From NCBI GenBank assembly GCA_026989395.1, contig JALSJK010000175.1:1-37202 (forward strand): a stretch of DNA of 37,202 nucleotides, in the 5' to 3' direction. Below, in pieces: positions 9,280 through 18,429 of the stretch. The notes under the pieces are model-generated. The model saw nothing but the letters and a program-made list of their open reading frames with translations, did not search any database and was not told the DNA's origin. Position numbers and translations under genes: made by a program. This DNA comes from Methylomonas sp. Its GTDB lineage: Bacteria; Pseudomonadota; Gammaproteobacteria; Methylococcales; Methylomonadaceae. The first letter of the stretch is position 1. Each line of letters begins with the position of its first letter.

Positions 9280-10068
9280 ATGCTTGAAATTTTTCTTTAT
9301 TGCTTGTCGTTTGGTGGTCTTGCGGGATTGGTGGCCGGGTTGTTTGGTATTGGTGGCGGTATTATTTTAGTGCCATTTTTCCTGTGGCTGTTCAGCGCTA
9401 GGGGATTTTCTCAGGACGTAGTTATGCACAGCGCTGTTGCAACGTCATTGGCAACCATCATTGTGACCGCAATTTCATCGGTTTTTGCTCATCACAGGCT
9501 AGGCTCGGTATTGTGGAATGTTGTCCATAAACTGGCGCCCGGGGTATTTATCGGTGCTGTGTCGGGAGCAGCATTAGCCGATAGATTACCAACCGAAACA
9601 TTACGTTTGATTTTTGCATGCTACCTTCTGATCGTATCGTTGGAAATGATTTTTCAGTGGCGGCCAAAAGCAGAGAAACAGCATCCGTCATCGCCAATAT
9701 TAGTTATTTCCGGGATTGCTATTGGCGCGCTTTCTTCAGTTTTAGGGATTGGTGGGGGTACGCTTACGGTTCCTTTATTAACCAAATACGGTTTTCCAAT
9801 ACGCAATGCCGTTGCCATTTCCAGTGCTTGTGGTTTACCCATTGCGATTTCAGGGTCAATGAGTTTTGCGTTGTTTGGTTTGGGCAAGACTGGTTTGCCG
9901 GATGGCAGTATTGGTTATGTTTACTGGCCGGCATTTTTGGGAATTGTTTTGACGAGTATTCTAATGGCGCCGGTTGGAGCGAAACTGGCTCACCGATTAC
10001 CCACGAAAATCTTAAAACGAATTTTTGCAGGTTTGCTTTTTGCAGTTTCCGTCAACATGCTTGGTTAA
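9280..10068 (+). CDS. TauE/SafE (DUF81) family membrane permease
   Basis: Multi-pass inner-membrane protein of the TauE/SafE family, members of which export sulfite, sulfoacetate or similar organosulfur anions. It is 262 aa, typical for the family. Two homologous halves each carry a glycine motif near the start: LFGIGGGIILVPF (first half) and VLGIGGGTLTVPLL (second half), with about eight hydrophobic segments in total. The substrate cannot be inferred from the neighbours. No clear ribosome site precedes the ATG, which is only 66 nt from the divergent cca start. The glycosyltransferase-like genes begin 48 nt downstream in the same direction, so cotranscription is possible. Confidence 0.9.
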   Translation: MLEIFLYCLSFGGLAGLVAGLFGIGGGIILVPFFLWLFSARGFSQDVVMHSAVATSLATIIVTAISSVFAHHRLGSVLWNVVHKLAPGVFIGAVSGAALADRLPTETLRLIFACYLLIVSLEMIFQWRPKAEKQHPSSPILVISGIAIGALSSVLGIGGGTLTVPLLTKYGFPIRNAVAISSACGLPIAISGSMSFALFGLGKTGLPDGSIGYVYWPAFLGIVLTSILMAPVGAKLAHRLPTKILKRIFAGLLFAVSVNMLG

Positions 10069-10116
10069 ACAAGATACTATAAAATTAATTGCTTATTATT
10101 GATTATGGGAGAAAAA

Positions 10117-11463
10117 ATGTGGTTTAGAGTGTTTGTCGGGGTGGTAATTGCACTCAAGCTTGCGTCATTCTGGTACTTTGTCAAATATGGTCAATTTGTA
10201 GATAATGATTCTGCTCTTTATATCAAACTTGCAGAAAACTTACTGAATTTGCAGGTTTTTTCAGAATCGTCTGTCGCCCCATTTGATGCCCACGTCTTTA
10301 GAACGCCAGGATATCCTGCATTTTTAGCTTTATTATCATTGCTTGGCATGGAAGGAAACTACTGGGTGGTATTTTGGCAGGAAATTATTTACGGCTTTTG
10401 TATTTTCCTGTTCTATCACTATGGCAAATCATTGTTTGACAGGAATATCGTCATTGCCGGGGTCATCTTTCTGTTACTGGAACCAGGCAGTTGGGTGTAC
10501 CCCAAGTTGATTATGACAGAAGTGCTGTTTTTGCCGTTTTTCTTTGCCGGTATTTTTCTAATCGATATTTATCTTCGTCACTCTAAATGGCAAAATTTAG
10601 CCATAGCAGGGGGGTTACTAGGATTGGGAGCTTTGGTGCGTCCCGCCGTGCTATATTTTCCACTGGTTGTGGCCGTGACCTTAATTGGCTTTAATGTTAA
10701 AAATTATTCCCGGTGGCTTCACGCCGGAGTTTTAATATTGACGTTTTTCATAACACTTTCACCGTGGTTGATCCGAAATTACGTTCATTATGAAAGAGTT
10801 TTTATGTCCAGTGCCAAAGGCAATATTCTGGCTAAATATCATGTGCCGATTATTTGGGATGCGGCAGGTGAAATACCACGTGAACAAGGTAATATCAAAA
10901 CCATTAAGGAAATTAATCAACTTGTCAAAGAGCGATCAGACAAGCTTGGTCGGTTTTTAAATGCGGTGGAAGTTGATGAATTAGAACTACAATTTGCTGT
11001 TTCAGAATTGAAAAAATACCCGCTAGTTTATTTGAAACAATGGATTTTTGGAAGTATTAAAACCATGGTGGGGCCTTTTATAACCCAGCTATATGATTCA
11101 TTTGGTATTCTTTCTGAACGTCCTCATTTTTATGAGGAAATAAAGCATGCAGAGAGTTTTACGGAGGGAGTGATTAATTACTTTATCAATCTGGATTTTG
11201 TGTTTTTGCTCAATGCGGTTGCAACCATTGCGATGGCCGGTTTTGCGTTACTGGGTGTATTTTATATTATTAATCAAAAGGACTGTTTTTTATGGATACT
11301 AATGTTGGCAAATTTTTATTTTATTTTTTTGCCGGGGCCTGAAGGCTATCCAAGGTTCCGTTTTCCGGTCAGTTTGTTCTGGTTTATTCAGGCATATTAT
11401 GGTTTTCGATGGCTTAGGGAAAAGTTATATCGAAAGAAAGTTGTTTTAATATTGGACGATTGA
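10117..11463 (+). CDS. GT-C type membrane glycosyltransferase-like protein, paralogue 1
   Basis: Polytopic membrane protein of 448 aa resembling GT-C (PMT/ArnT, GT39-like) enzymes, which transfer sugars from polyprenyl-phosphate donors on the outer face of the membrane. After the first membrane segment comes an acidic first loop with the motif DNDSALYIKLAENLL. RTPGYPAFLALL follows; DS..Y..LA.NL and RTPGYP..LA are shared by all three tandem copies. About 9 to 10 hydrophobic segments are visible, with a soluble stretch around residues 240-330. The start at 10117 has GGGAG at 10107-10111 and aligns with the starts of the other two copies. The stop at 11461-11463 is just before the next start. 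The exact acceptor is unknown. Confidence 0.75.
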   Translation: MWFRVFVGVVIALKLASFWYFVKYGQFVDNDSALYIKLAENLLNLQVFSESSVAPFDAHVFRTPGYPAFLALLSLLGMEGNYWVVFWQEIIYGFCIFLFYHYGKSLFDRNIVIAGVIFLLLEPGSWVYPKLIMTEVLFLPFFFAGIFLIDIYLRHSKWQNLAIAGGLLGLGALVRPAVLYFPLVVAVTLIGFNVKNYSRWLHAGVLILTFFITLSPWLIRNYVHYERVFMSSAKGNILAKYHVPIIWDAAGEIPREQGNIKTIKEINQLVKERSDKLGRFLNAVEVDELELQFAVSELKKYPLVYLKQWIFGSIKTMVGPFITQLYDSFGILSERPHFYEEIKHAESFTEGVINYFINLDFVFLLNAVATIAMAGFALLGVFYIINQKDCFLWILMLANFYFIFLPGPEGYPRFRFPVSLFWFIQAYYGFRWLREKLYRKKVVLILDD

Positions 11464-11465
11464 CA

Positions 11466-12821
11466 ATGCGATTTAGCCATATTGTGGTGTTGCTGGTTCT
11501 ATTCCGAATTGGATTACTTGCGTATTTTGTTTTCACCGGAGGTAAATATCTTTATCCCGATTCACCAATGTATCTTGAATTAGCAGAAAATTTGATTAAG
11601 CATCATGTTTTTTCAATGTCAGCAACTGAACCTTTTATCCCTCATGTTTTTAGAACTCCTGGTTACCCGGTATTTTTGGCGATTTTTAAGTTTTTGGGGG
11701 TGGAAAATCCTTACCTGATAGCGCTGGTTCAGGAACTGATATATGCAGCAACCATTGCAGGTTTTTATTTGTTAAGCCAGGGACTTTTTGATCGTAATAT
11801 GATTCGCGGTGGGTTAATTTTTTTGTTATTGGAGCCAGGCGGTCTTGCCTACCCTAAATTGTTATTGTCAGAAGTTTTATTTTTACCTACTTTAGTTTTC
11901 AGTGTTTTATTAATAGGTCAGTATTTACGTAACAACCGGTTCCGGTATTTGCTGCTGACCGGTTTGATGATGGGAATAGGTGCGTTGATTAGACCCGGCA
12001 TGATGTATTTGCCTCTGGTTTTGGCAATAACAATAATCATCTTTAATATCCGCGATTTGAAAAGATGGATGCATGTCGGCGCACTGGTTTTAGCTTTTGT
12101 GATAGTCATATCTCCTTGGCTGGCTAGAAACCACCATTATTTTAATAAGTTTATGTTGTCAGGGATTCAAGGCTACACCCTTGCTAATTATCATGTTCCA
12201 ATGGTTTGGGAACTATTTAAGGGAATGCCTCAGGCGGAATCCCAGAACATCATTCAAGGCAAAGTTGACACGGAAAAGAAACAATTGGAAAAAACCTTGG
12301 GTAGACCTGCTTCAACAGCTGATGTTTTTCATTTGCAACAAAAAGTTGCCGTAAAGGAATTGTTAAAAATGCCGGGAGCCTATAGCGTTGCCTGGTTATA
12401 TGGCATGTTAAAGACCATGAATGGTCCGAATATTATTGAGCTGTATGATATTTTAAGTATCAATCCAGATCGGCCCAGATTATTCCAGATAATATCTGAA
12501 CAAGGTTGGACAGGTGTTTTTTATTATTTAGTTAAAACTGATTTGCTGTTTTTACTCAACAGTATTCTGACTATTTTAATGACCGGTTTGGCTTTATTGG
12601 GTGCAATCAGTATTTTAAAGTCTAAAGATGCGTTTTTATGGGTGATGATGCTCAGCAATTTTTATTTTATTGCTTCAGCAGGACCAATGGGGGAGGCAAG
12701 ATTTCGTTTTCCTGTCGGCTTGTTCTGGTTTATTCAGGCTTACCTGGGTTGGCGATTTTTGGTAGCGGTGTTGCAACATTGGCGACATGGTTTTTTTCTT
12801 AAAGCCGAAGCCGTCAAATGA
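11466..12821 (+). CDS. GT-C type membrane glycosyltransferase-like protein, paralogue 2
   Basis: Second tandem copy, 451 aa, with the same architecture as its neighbours: an N-terminal membrane helix, a luminal loop with PDSPMYLELAENLI, then FRTPGYPVFLAIF, a run of hydrophobic helices (GLMMGIGALIRPGM), a soluble segment, and a C-terminal trio of helices ending FPVGLFWFIQAY. The start at 11466 lies 2 nt after the previous stop, and its own stop overlaps the next start by 4 nt (ATGA at 12818-12821). Translation of the three is therefore probably coupled. Function beyond the GT-C-like fold is inference. Confidence 0.75.
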   Translation: MRFSHIVVLLVLFRIGLLAYFVFTGGKYLYPDSPMYLELAENLIKHHVFSMSATEPFIPHVFRTPGYPVFLAIFKFLGVENPYLIALVQELIYAATIAGFYLLSQGLFDRNMIRGGLIFLLLEPGGLAYPKLLLSEVLFLPTLVFSVLLIGQYLRNNRFRYLLLTGLMMGIGALIRPGMMYLPLVLAITIIIFNIRDLKRWMHVGALVLAFVIVISPWLARNHHYFNKFMLSGIQGYTLANYHVPMVWELFKGMPQAESQNIIQGKVDTEKKQLEKTLGRPASTADVFHLQQKVAVKELLKMPGAYSVAWLYGMLKTMNGPNIIELYDILSINPDRPRLFQIISEQGWTGVFYYLVKTDLLFLLNSILTILMTGLALLGAISILKSKDAFLWVMMLSNFYFIASAGPMGEARFRFPVGLFWFIQAYLGWRFLVAVLQHWRHGFFLKAEAVK

Positions 12822-14155
12822 AATTCAACATACTGATTGCCTTTCTGATTATTGTAAGAATCGCCGCATTTATTTATTTTCTAGCCATCGAAGGTCAGTA
12901 CATGACTTTCGATTCTCAATCCTATTTGACGTTGGCAAAGAATCTGGTTGAGCATCATGTGTTCGCTTTTGAGGCGCAACCGCCATTTTCTGCTCATGTC
13001 TGGAGAACGCCAGGTTATCCATTATTTTTAGCGCTTGTTCATTTGCTGGGGATGAAGAGCCTCTATTGGGTGATTTTCTTTCAAGAGCTTATTTTTGGAC
13101 TTTTTATCTATATTTTTTATCGTTATGGCAAACCGCTTTTTGGAACGAAAATAGCCAAAATAGGCTTAATATATTTGTTGATCGAACCAGATGGCTTGGC
13201 ATTTCCGAAACTGATTATGACCGAAACTCTATTCATGCCTTTTTTATTAGGCGGGATCCTGGCAATTGGTTATTACATAAAATTCAAGCATTGGCGATAT
13301 TTGATCTTTTCCGGGTTGTTGATGGGAATTGGCGCGTTGATCCGACCGGCCATTTTATATTTGCCCATTGTTATTGCCGTGGTGCTTCTAGTGTGTGGCT
13401 CCTTTGCCAGCAAGCGATGGTTACATGTTGGCGCTTTTTTTCTAGCATTTGTACTGGCTGTGTCTCCCTGGCTGATTCGAAACTATCTTCACTATCAAAA
13501 AATCTATTTTTCCGGCCAATCCTCTTATGGACTTGCCTATTTCCATGTGCCGATGATTCTGGAAGCCGAAAAGAATTTGCCATTTGAACAGGGCTGGGAG
13601 TATGTGGCGAGTCGGGTTCGCGAAAAATCCAAACAATTAGCTGATAAACAAGGAAAGCCGGCCTCGCCATTACAAATCCATGAGTTAGAAAAACAAGTGG
13701 CTATTGAAGAGTTGGCAAAATATCCTAAGACGTATGCCAAACGCTGGTTAATCGGTATGCTGAAATGCATGACTTCGCCCTTGATTATAGAACTCTACGA
13801 TGTCTATAAAATTGATCGGGATGAACGTTTGCATTTGATGGAAGAAATTACAAAAGCAGATAGTCCGGTTTCCGGGGCTGTCAATTATGTATTAAACCAG
13901 GATCGGCTTTACTTGCTGGATGTTATTTTTAGCCTGGTCGTCGCAGTTTTTGCATTAATCGGCGCAATCTATATTACATTGCGAAAAGATTGTTTTTTGT
14001 GGGTTATGATGCTGACGACTTTTTATTTCATCAGTATTCCAGGGCCATTTGGACACGGGCGATTTCGCGTACCCGTTGAAATTTTCTGGTTTATACAGGC
14101 GTTAATCGGATTTTTCTGGGTTAAAGCCAGCGCAAGCAGGTTGCTTCAAAGTTAG
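12818..14155 (+). CDS. GT-C type membrane glycosyltransferase-like protein, paralogue 3
   Basis: Third tandem copy, 445 aa. The acidic loop motif reads FDSQSYLTLAKNLV, followed by WRTPGYPLFLALV. GLLMGIGALIRPAI and the C-terminal FRVPVEIFWFIQAL match the other copies. It begins within the stop codon of copy 2. No further gene follows in the operon; after the stop there are 194 nt without an ORF before an eroded gene. The three copies are clearly homologous along their whole length but diverged, pointing to old duplication with retained function. Confidence 0.75.
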   Translation: MKFNILIAFLIIVRIAAFIYFLAIEGQYMTFDSQSYLTLAKNLVEHHVFAFEAQPPFSAHVWRTPGYPLFLALVHLLGMKSLYWVIFFQELIFGLFIYIFYRYGKPLFGTKIAKIGLIYLLIEPDGLAFPKLIMTETLFMPFLLGGILAIGYYIKFKHWRYLIFSGLLMGIGALIRPAILYLPIVIAVVLLVCGSFASKRWLHVGAFFLAFVLAVSPWLIRNYLHYQKIYFSGQSSYGLAYFHVPMILEAEKNLPFEQGWEYVASRVREKSKQLADKQGKPASPLQIHELEKQVAIEELAKYPKTYAKRWLIGMLKCMTSPLIIELYDVYKIDRDERLHLMEEITKADSPVSGAVNYVLNQDRLYLLDVIFSLVVAVFALIGAIYITLRKDCFLWVMMLTTFYFISIPGPFGHGRFRVPVEIFWFIQALIGFFWVKASASRLLQS

Positions 14156-14349
14156 AAGCCATTATTTTTTCTACTTATTTTCAGTGTGATTGCCGTTTCT
14201 GGAGCTGTGTTCTCGGACAGCCTGTTAGTGGTTGTGGCGACTGGAAAATTCAATTAATATCAAACTTTATTGGCTTCAAATTTTACGAGTCAATTTATGT
14301 GAAACAATAGCATTTTAGGAAATTGTATTGTCACTAGAAGAAATAAAAA

Positions 14350-15008
14350 ATGAAAAATAGACTAAAGCAAAAAGGAATTAAAGGCAGAGGTCCTTTTGCA
14401 AGAAAAGTGATTAATTCAGCTCGGCAACAACTACAAAGAAAAGTTACTAATTTAAACGATTGGAAAGAAGGAAAGTTAAGATCAGAAGAGTACTAAAAGA
14501 GCATAATTTCAGACGAGAGACTGAGTGAACTGGATCCACTTCATGCACTTTATGTATACAGTCAGAATCATCTATCTGTCTTAATTGAACAAATATCCGA
14601 ATTAGTAATATTCGCGAATTACTGACAAACCGAAGAGTAAAGGCAGTTTGTCCCAGTGATTATATGGGGTTAGAAGGAGAAATTTGGTTTGCTAAAATTC
14701 TTCCGCCATTATTTAATTTTTTCAGCTATTCTGTGGTTTTCACAACACCATATATTTTGGGAAAACTCGGGAATAATCGTTCATTTATTCAGGAAGTTGA
14801 AAATGATTGGCTAATGTATTTTGAACGGAACTTAGGTCAAGCTGGGATTGAAAATATCGAAGACTCCTACAAGGAATTGATGAAATACGGATTAAGTAAA
14901 AATTACTGGAATGAATATATTTTTCTATCTTATCGAAACCATACAGATAATATGACTCTTCTAGAAGCGTTTCCAGATATACTGTCGAGTATGCCTCATG
15001 CAAAGTAG
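14350..15008 (+). pseudogene. Eroded gene of unknown function (nonsense plus frameshift)
   Basis: Three fragments read as one broken protein. The first opens at 14350 (MKNRLKQKGIKGRG...) and stops at TAA 14494-14496. The same frame continues without a start as SIISDERLSELDPLHALY to about 14605. A one-base shift then leads into the frame that covers NIRELLTNRR, passes the ATG at 14664 (MGLEGEIWFAKIL) and ends at 15008. The ATG at 14664 is thus probably internal. I do not recognise the family. The combined product would be about 215 residues, cytosolic-looking, with no known motif visible. Two independent lesions argue against a single sequencing error. Confidence 0.55.
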
Positions 15009-15044
15009 AGGCGTAGTATTGTGTCAACAAAAGGCAACAATATT

Positions 15045-15068
15045 AACTAGGGCCATTTCTAGTTTTTT
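15045..15068 (+). terminator. Possible intrinsic terminator after the eroded gene
   Basis: AACTAG (15045-15050) pairs with CTAGTT (15059-15064) around an 8-nt loop, and six T occupy 15063-15068. The stem is short and AT-rich, so it may be weak. It sits 37 nt after the last reading frame of the pseudogene. Confidence 0.35.
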
Positions 15069-15201
15069 GTACCCTGTTTAATCTCATTTTATCGTTAAAT
15101 GCAGAAATTTGAATTTTACGATCAAAAAATCTTTTAGCGGGAGCGGCTGCAGATAAATGATTTCTCTTGCACTTTCTGGTTTTTTTTCTTATCATTAGCT
15201 G

Positions 15202-15591
15202 ATGGTAATATTCCTCCGTCATTCATTCGTTTCATTCCTGATTCTTCTGCAATTTGCTGCGCCGCTTCTGCATGCACATACAGGCGAAGAATTGACCAAT
15301 GACGGCATGCATATTCCAGGTCTGGAAGTCGTTGCTAGTCAACATTCAGATTCAACCACCTTAGAAGCAATGTCGGCTTATGAGATTTCCGGAGTCATTG
15401 TTAATATTTCTTCTGGAATAAAACGGCTGGATGTTTTATGTGACATAAACACACTGGCATCTCATATTTCGGGTGGTTTTTTTCCGGCACGAAAACATCA
15501 GCAGCTGGTTGAGACGAATGAGATATATTCTTTTTTACTTCCTCCAGGACCGATAATTCTGGTCCATGCTCCACGCGCACCTCCCTACTGA
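15202..15591 (+). CDS. Small exported protein in front of a metal efflux operon
   Basis: A 129-aa product with a clear signal peptide (residues 1 to about 25, LLQFAAPLLHA before HTGE). The mature part is short, contains several His residues (AHTGEE, ASQHSDS, RKHQQ), and ends in a proline-rich tail (LLPPGPIILVHAPRAPPY). Comparable small exported proteins with an N-terminal HAHTG stretch occur next to CzcCBA-type pumps, so a periplasmic accessory or metal-related role is plausible but not proven. It lies 479 nt upstream of the outer-membrane component gene, separated from it by a MITE and hairpins. Confidence 0.6.
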   Translation: MVIFLRHSFVSFLILLQFAAPLLHAHTGEELTNDGMHIPGLEVVASQHSDSTTLEAMSAYEISGVIVNISSGIKRLDVLCDINTLASHISGGFFPARKHQQLVETNEIYSFLLPPGPIILVHAPRAPPY

Positions 15592-15789
15592 CCCATTCGA
15601 ATTACACATTTAGTCCTGCTTATTTTTGTAATGCAGGAAAGATCATAGCTGGCTATAACGGCCTAACATCAAAGACAGCTAGTTTGTCTGAAGGTTTTTA
15701 CCAAGTTATAAGGTTGTACTGCCTGGAAATTAGCTGTGGCATGCTTGGCTATGGTTTCGCAATTAATCATATTTTGTCGAATTGATATG

Positions 15790-15953
15790 TATACTTCGCG
15801 CGGTCACGACTACGGATTTCTAACGACTGAGTTTTTGCCGATAGCTGCGTTACTAAAACAGTTGCGTAGCTTGCTATGCACCTATTTTAGTGCCTTGTTC
15901 TCGACAAAAATCATTGCGCTTTAAATTCCGCATTCGTAACCGCGCGAAGTATA
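15790..15953. mobile_element. MITE with 30-bp terminal inverted repeats (TATACTTCGCGCGG ends)
   Basis: The left end 15790-15819 and the reverse complement of 15924-15953 match at 26 of 30 positions; the first 15 are identical. TA lies at both edges. The element is 164 bp and has no transposase. It begins TATACT like the element in the protease gene but is otherwise different. A 62-codon frame crosses it (15736-15924) without any protein-like character. The upstream spacer 15592-15789 shows no gene. Confidence 0.8.
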
Positions 15954-15971
15954 GCAGCGGCTTTAGTCGCA

Positions 15972-16008
15972 AAATAGGCAAATATTACAGCTAAAGCTGT
16001 TCCTATTT
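15972..16008. repeat. Nested hairpin upstream of the efflux operon
   Basis: The outer arms AAATAGG (15972-15978) and CCTATTT (16002-16008) enclose the inner dyad ACAGCT-AA-AGCTGT (15987-16000). The whole lies directly after a REP-like GCAGCGGCTTTAGTCGC unit at the MITE edge and 62 nt before the first efflux gene. It could be a pair of extragenic palindromes or a regulatory structure in the operon leader. Confidence 0.5.
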
Positions 16009-16070
16009 ACAACAGGAATGTATTGGACAAAGTAGAGCCAATTCAACTTCAAAAAACAGTGGAGTAAAAA

Positions 16071-17321
16071 ATGTACAAACGAAACCCGGTGTGGTTTTTT
16101 ATTGGTTTATTGGTCGTTTCACCTTTAACTTTAGCGAGGTCGGAACATCTTGTCGATCATCACGACCCCATTACTGTTGATCCGCAATTATCATTGCCAG
16201 AGCTAGTTGATATAACGATAGAAAACTATCCCGAGGCCATTATGATTCCGGCGCTTCAACAAGAAGTTGAAGCCTTGAAGCAACGTGGTAATAGTTTTTT
16301 GGCTGGTGCTTTATCAGCATCTTTTTACTATTGGGATGATGCCGTTGCCAATGATACGGGCAGCCGTGAAATTGGAGGTGCAATAGAAGCACCATTATGG
16401 AATTGGGGCCAAAGACAGGCTGGACAAAACCTGGCCGAACAGGCGGAAAAGACCAATTTACTGAAAGCAACTGTTTTGAAATGGCAAGTGACTGGTTTAA
16501 TCAGGTCGAGTTTATGGGATTTGGCTTTGGAGAATCAACGCTATCAACTAGCTGTTAAAGTCTACGAAATTGCCGAGAAATTATTGAAAACCATTCAGCG
16601 CAGAGTTGATTTGGGTGATTTAGCTCGGGCTGATGCATTGCTGGCAAAAAGTGAATTACTGCAAAAACGTTCTGCTTTAATGGCTGCCGAAGCTGAATTA
16701 ATGCATGCACGCAAACGTTTTTCCACTTTGACTCAAATGACCCGTATTCCCGAAAATTTTCGTGAAGAGCTGACTTCCTTAACTGATTTTGGTAATCATC
16801 CGGCTTTGGCTGTCGCTAATGCCATGATTGAAAGAAAAAGAGCTGAATTGGAATGGGTTAAAGCACAAGGCTCTGGTCAGAGTACGGTTGCTTTGGGAGG
16901 GAGATCGGAGCGTGGATCACGTTTTGAACAAGATATTGAAGCTATGACGTTCAGTTTGTCGGTGCCATTTGGCGGCAGTTCTCATTTAGCACCACAAATT
17001 GCAGCAGCTAACTTGGAATTAAGCCAAGTAATTAGCCAAAGGGATCAGTTGTTTCGAAATTTGGAGCGCGCTTTGCACGAAGCAAATCATATGCTTGAGG
17101 TTGATCGTGCAGAACTGAAGATTGCAAGTGAATTAAAAGCCATTGCTAATGAACATTTAAAAATGGCCAGGCTAAGTTTTGATGAGGGGGAAATTAATTT
17201 ACTCGATTTTTTGAGAATACAGGCGCGTACCCAGGCAGCGATTCAGCAGGCAGAGGAAAAAGCCATTTTTGTTGGTCGAGATATAGCACAATTTAACCAG
17301 GCAGTGGGAGTATTGCCATGA
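16071..17321 (+). CDS. Outer-membrane efflux protein (TolC/CzcC family)
   Basis: Outer-membrane channel of a heavy-metal RND complex. It is 416 aa with a signal peptide (VWFFIGLLVVSPLTLA before RS). Two OEP repeats rich in long amphipathic helices are visible: QRRVDLGDLARADALLAKSEL in the first half, and LKMARLSFDEGEINLLDFLRIQ in the second, the latter being a hallmark of CzcC-type proteins. GGAG at 16061-16064 precedes the ATG. Its stop overlaps the adaptor start by 4 nt, so the two are translationally coupled. The family is certain; the ion is not determined. Confidence 0.92.
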   Translation: MYKRNPVWFFIGLLVVSPLTLARSEHLVDHHDPITVDPQLSLPELVDITIENYPEAIMIPALQQEVEALKQRGNSFLAGALSASFYYWDDAVANDTGSREIGGAIEAPLWNWGQRQAGQNLAEQAEKTNLLKATVLKWQVTGLIRSSLWDLALENQRYQLAVKVYEIAEKLLKTIQRRVDLGDLARADALLAKSELLQKRSALMAAEAELMHARKRFSTLTQMTRIPENFREELTSLTDFGNHPALAVANAMIERKRAELEWVKAQGSGQSTVALGGRSERGSRFEQDIEAMTFSLSVPFGGSSHLAPQIAAANLELSQVISQRDQLFRNLERALHEANHMLEVDRAELKIASELKAIANEHLKMARLSFDEGEINLLDFLRIQARTQAAIQQAEEKAIFVGRDIAQFNQAVGVLP

Positions 17322-18427
17322 AATCAATAGATAAAATATTAACATTATTTTTTCTGCTTACCTCTTTATGCTTGGCAGAAGAGACTATCAAACTTTCCCA
17401 GCAACAACTTGACAAGCTCGGAGTCAAACTTGGTAAGCTGGAAGCAGTTGATCAGGTTCCCTTGTTTAATGCGCCAGCATCAGTGACTGTTCCGCCATCT
17501 GAAGAATATATTGTTACTGCCCCTCAATCAGGTTTGATAAGTAAGCTTGATGCCGCCATTGGTGATCAGGTAGATAAGAATCAGGTTATTGCTTTGCTTA
17601 ACAGTCCGGAATTTCTGTCATTACAACGACGTTTCCTGAAAACAAACAGTAATCGTCGTTTGGCGTTTTCTGGTTTTCAGCGGGATAAAAAGTTGTTTGC
17701 TGAGGGGGTCATTTCCGAACGGCGCTGGCAGGAAACTAAGACCCGGTATCTGGGGCTGGTTTCAGAAGCAAATGAAACAAGACAGTTATTGGAAATAGCG
17801 GGTATGTCACAAGGCGATATTGCAAGCTTATCAAAAACCCGGAAGTTTTCTGCCCAGTTGAAGATTCGTTCACCCATTTCGGGTGTTGTCCTTGAGCGCT
17901 CCGTTGTTGCCGGTGAAAGGGTTGATATGTTGGCGCCGCTGTATCGGGTCGCTAATCTCAGTACTCTCTGGTTGGAAATTTATGTGCCTCAGGAGAAAAT
18001 TTCCAAGCTGAGAGTGGGTGATAAATTACACATCAAGGATACGACCGTTAGTGCCCGGATTACTATGCTGGGGAAAAATGTTAATTCAGAAAATCAAACT
18101 ATTTTAGCGAGGGCGGTTATTACCAATCCAAATTCAAATATTCGGGTGGGGCAGCGGGTCACTGTCCAGGTTATTCAACAGAGCAAAAAACAGACTTATA
18201 AAATTTCCAATTCGGGAATTGCCCAAAGAGAAGGTAGTTATCATATTTTTATTCATAACAAGGATGGATTTATAGTTAGGGAAATCAATATCCTGGGCAG
18301 GGTGAGCAGCCATTCCATGATTGCGGGGAATTTGACCGGACTGGAACAAGTCGCGGTTCAAGGCAGTGTAGCCTTAAAAGCTGTCTGGATGGGATTGGGA
18401 GCGGATGAAGAGACTCAGGGAGAATAA
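17318..18427 (+). CDS. RND efflux periplasmic adaptor (CzcB/HlyD family)
   Basis: Membrane-fusion protein linking the inner-membrane pump to the outer-membrane channel. It is 369 aa with a short signal peptide (ILTLFFLLTSLCLA before EE). The barrel-sandwich (lipoyl-like) halves are visible as VTAPQSGLISKLDAAIGDQV and IRSPISGVVLERSVVAGERV, separated by a helical hairpin (about residues 100-175). A beta-barrel domain follows (LWLEIYVPQEKISKL). There is no His-rich N-terminal metal-binding segment of the kind found in some CzcB proteins. The gene overlaps the channel gene and ends 2 nt before the RND gene. Confidence 0.92.
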   Translation: MKSIDKILTLFFLLTSLCLAEETIKLSQQQLDKLGVKLGKLEAVDQVPLFNAPASVTVPPSEEYIVTAPQSGLISKLDAAIGDQVDKNQVIALLNSPEFLSLQRRFLKTNSNRRLAFSGFQRDKKLFAEGVISERRWQETKTRYLGLVSEANETRQLLEIAGMSQGDIASLSKTRKFSAQLKIRSPISGVVLERSVVAGERVDMLAPLYRVANLSTLWLEIYVPQEKISKLRVGDKLHIKDTTVSARITMLGKNVNSENQTILARAVITNPNSNIRVGQRVTVQVIQQSKKQTYKISNSGIAQREGSYHIFIHNKDGFIVREINILGRVSSHSMIAGNLTGLEQVAVQGSVALKAVWMGLGADEETQGE

Positions 18428-18429
18428 CC

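Noticed and set aside
15736-15924. 62-codon ORF
   Set aside because: Most of it lies inside the MITE at 15790-15953; no ribosome site and no protein-like features.
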